A DNA stretch of 64,000 bases from positions 1,116,001-1,180,000 of the forward strand of contig CM020620.1 of NCBI GenBank assembly GCA_009829735.1, read 5' to 3'. Numbering within the stretch: the first letter of the stretch is position 1; each line of letters starts with the position of its first letter. The stretch is from Pyropia yezoensis (Eukaryota > Rhodophyta > Bangiophyceae > Bangiales > Bangiaceae). The notes below the pieces were generated by a model that was not told where the DNA came from, made no database searches, and saw only the letters and a list, made by a program, of their open reading frames with translations. This document shows, in pieces, positions 63,817-64,000 of the stretch. Both the position numbers and the translations under genes were made by a program.

Positions 63817-64000
63817 TTATGGCCGTGCCCTCATATGATGACCATATGACTCAACCCACTGCGGGGGCCCCAAGTCGAGGTCGCAGTTACACCCGGGTCC
63901 CGCCACCTCGGCGTGCCCCTCCGCTTCCTACTGTCCCCTTCCAGCCGCACGGAACATCCCGATTAGCGTGGCCGTTGAGTCGTCCACCCCGGTGTCCCCC

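Larger units (their letters stand above)
61873..64000 (-). mobile_element. Family A LTR element (A2), runs off the right edge
   Basis: The LTR is 61873-62340, closely similar to the LTRs of element A1. A pyrimidine tract beside it (a purine tract on minus) shows this is a 3' LTR and that the element reads on the minus strand. Inside lies a long antisense ORF (62678-63816) and the start of another open plus-strand frame at 63818. The pol region would be to the right of the window. It is inserted in the protease region of the family C element. Confidence 0.75.

Overview
The window looks like nuclear DNA of a very GC-rich eukaryote. Host genes have a few short GT-AG introns, there are long G or C homopolymers, intergenic DNA is low in complexity, and the right third is packed with nested LTR retrotransposons. 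My best guess is a bangiophyte red alga (Porphyra/Pyropia type), because of the base composition, intron style, gypsy load and a carbohydrate-sulfotransferase-like fragment. That is inference, not proof. All exon limits were placed by eye from splice consensus and remembered family sequences. Homopolymer lengths may be wrong in places and sometimes decide the reading frame.

1-21.3 kb is a gene-bearing block. It holds a GCN5-type histone acetyltransferase (minus, runs off the left edge), a TRAPPC2L-like TRAPP subunit with four exons (plus), a KDM4/JMJD2-type histone demethylase (minus), an FkbM-type methyltransferase with a membrane anchor (plus), an alpha/beta-hydrolase (plus), a Cys-rich single-pass membrane protein (minus), a small Gly-zipper membrane protein with three exons (plus) and an unknown protein with a repeated RV(D/N)T motif (minus). 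Two of the genes (GCN5, KDM4) are chromatin modifiers; I see no operon-like logic.

21.3-38.5 kb is sparser. It has two copies of a 119-bp TA-flanked MITE, a 1.8-kb foldback element with ~754-bp arms, an SDR-like gene, a two-exon membrane protein, a decayed copper type II monooxygenase (DOMON + DBH-like) split by a 253-bp AT-rich insertion, a sulfotransferase fragment and a run of perfect palindromes.

38.7-45.9 kb is dominated by tandem repeats (101, 81 and 54 bp), a GIY-YIG-like ORF and a short LTR element. 46.9-64 kb is a nest of mobile elements: a DNA-transposase remnant, then LTR elements of three families (here called A, B and C) inserted in and beside one another, with a 500-N assembly gap. 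The most interesting feature is that elements of these families carry an extra ORF on the antisense strand between pol and the 3' LTR. Those antisense proteins resemble each other across families A and B. In family B, four palindromic 24-bp repeats lie between the convergent pol and antisense ORF.
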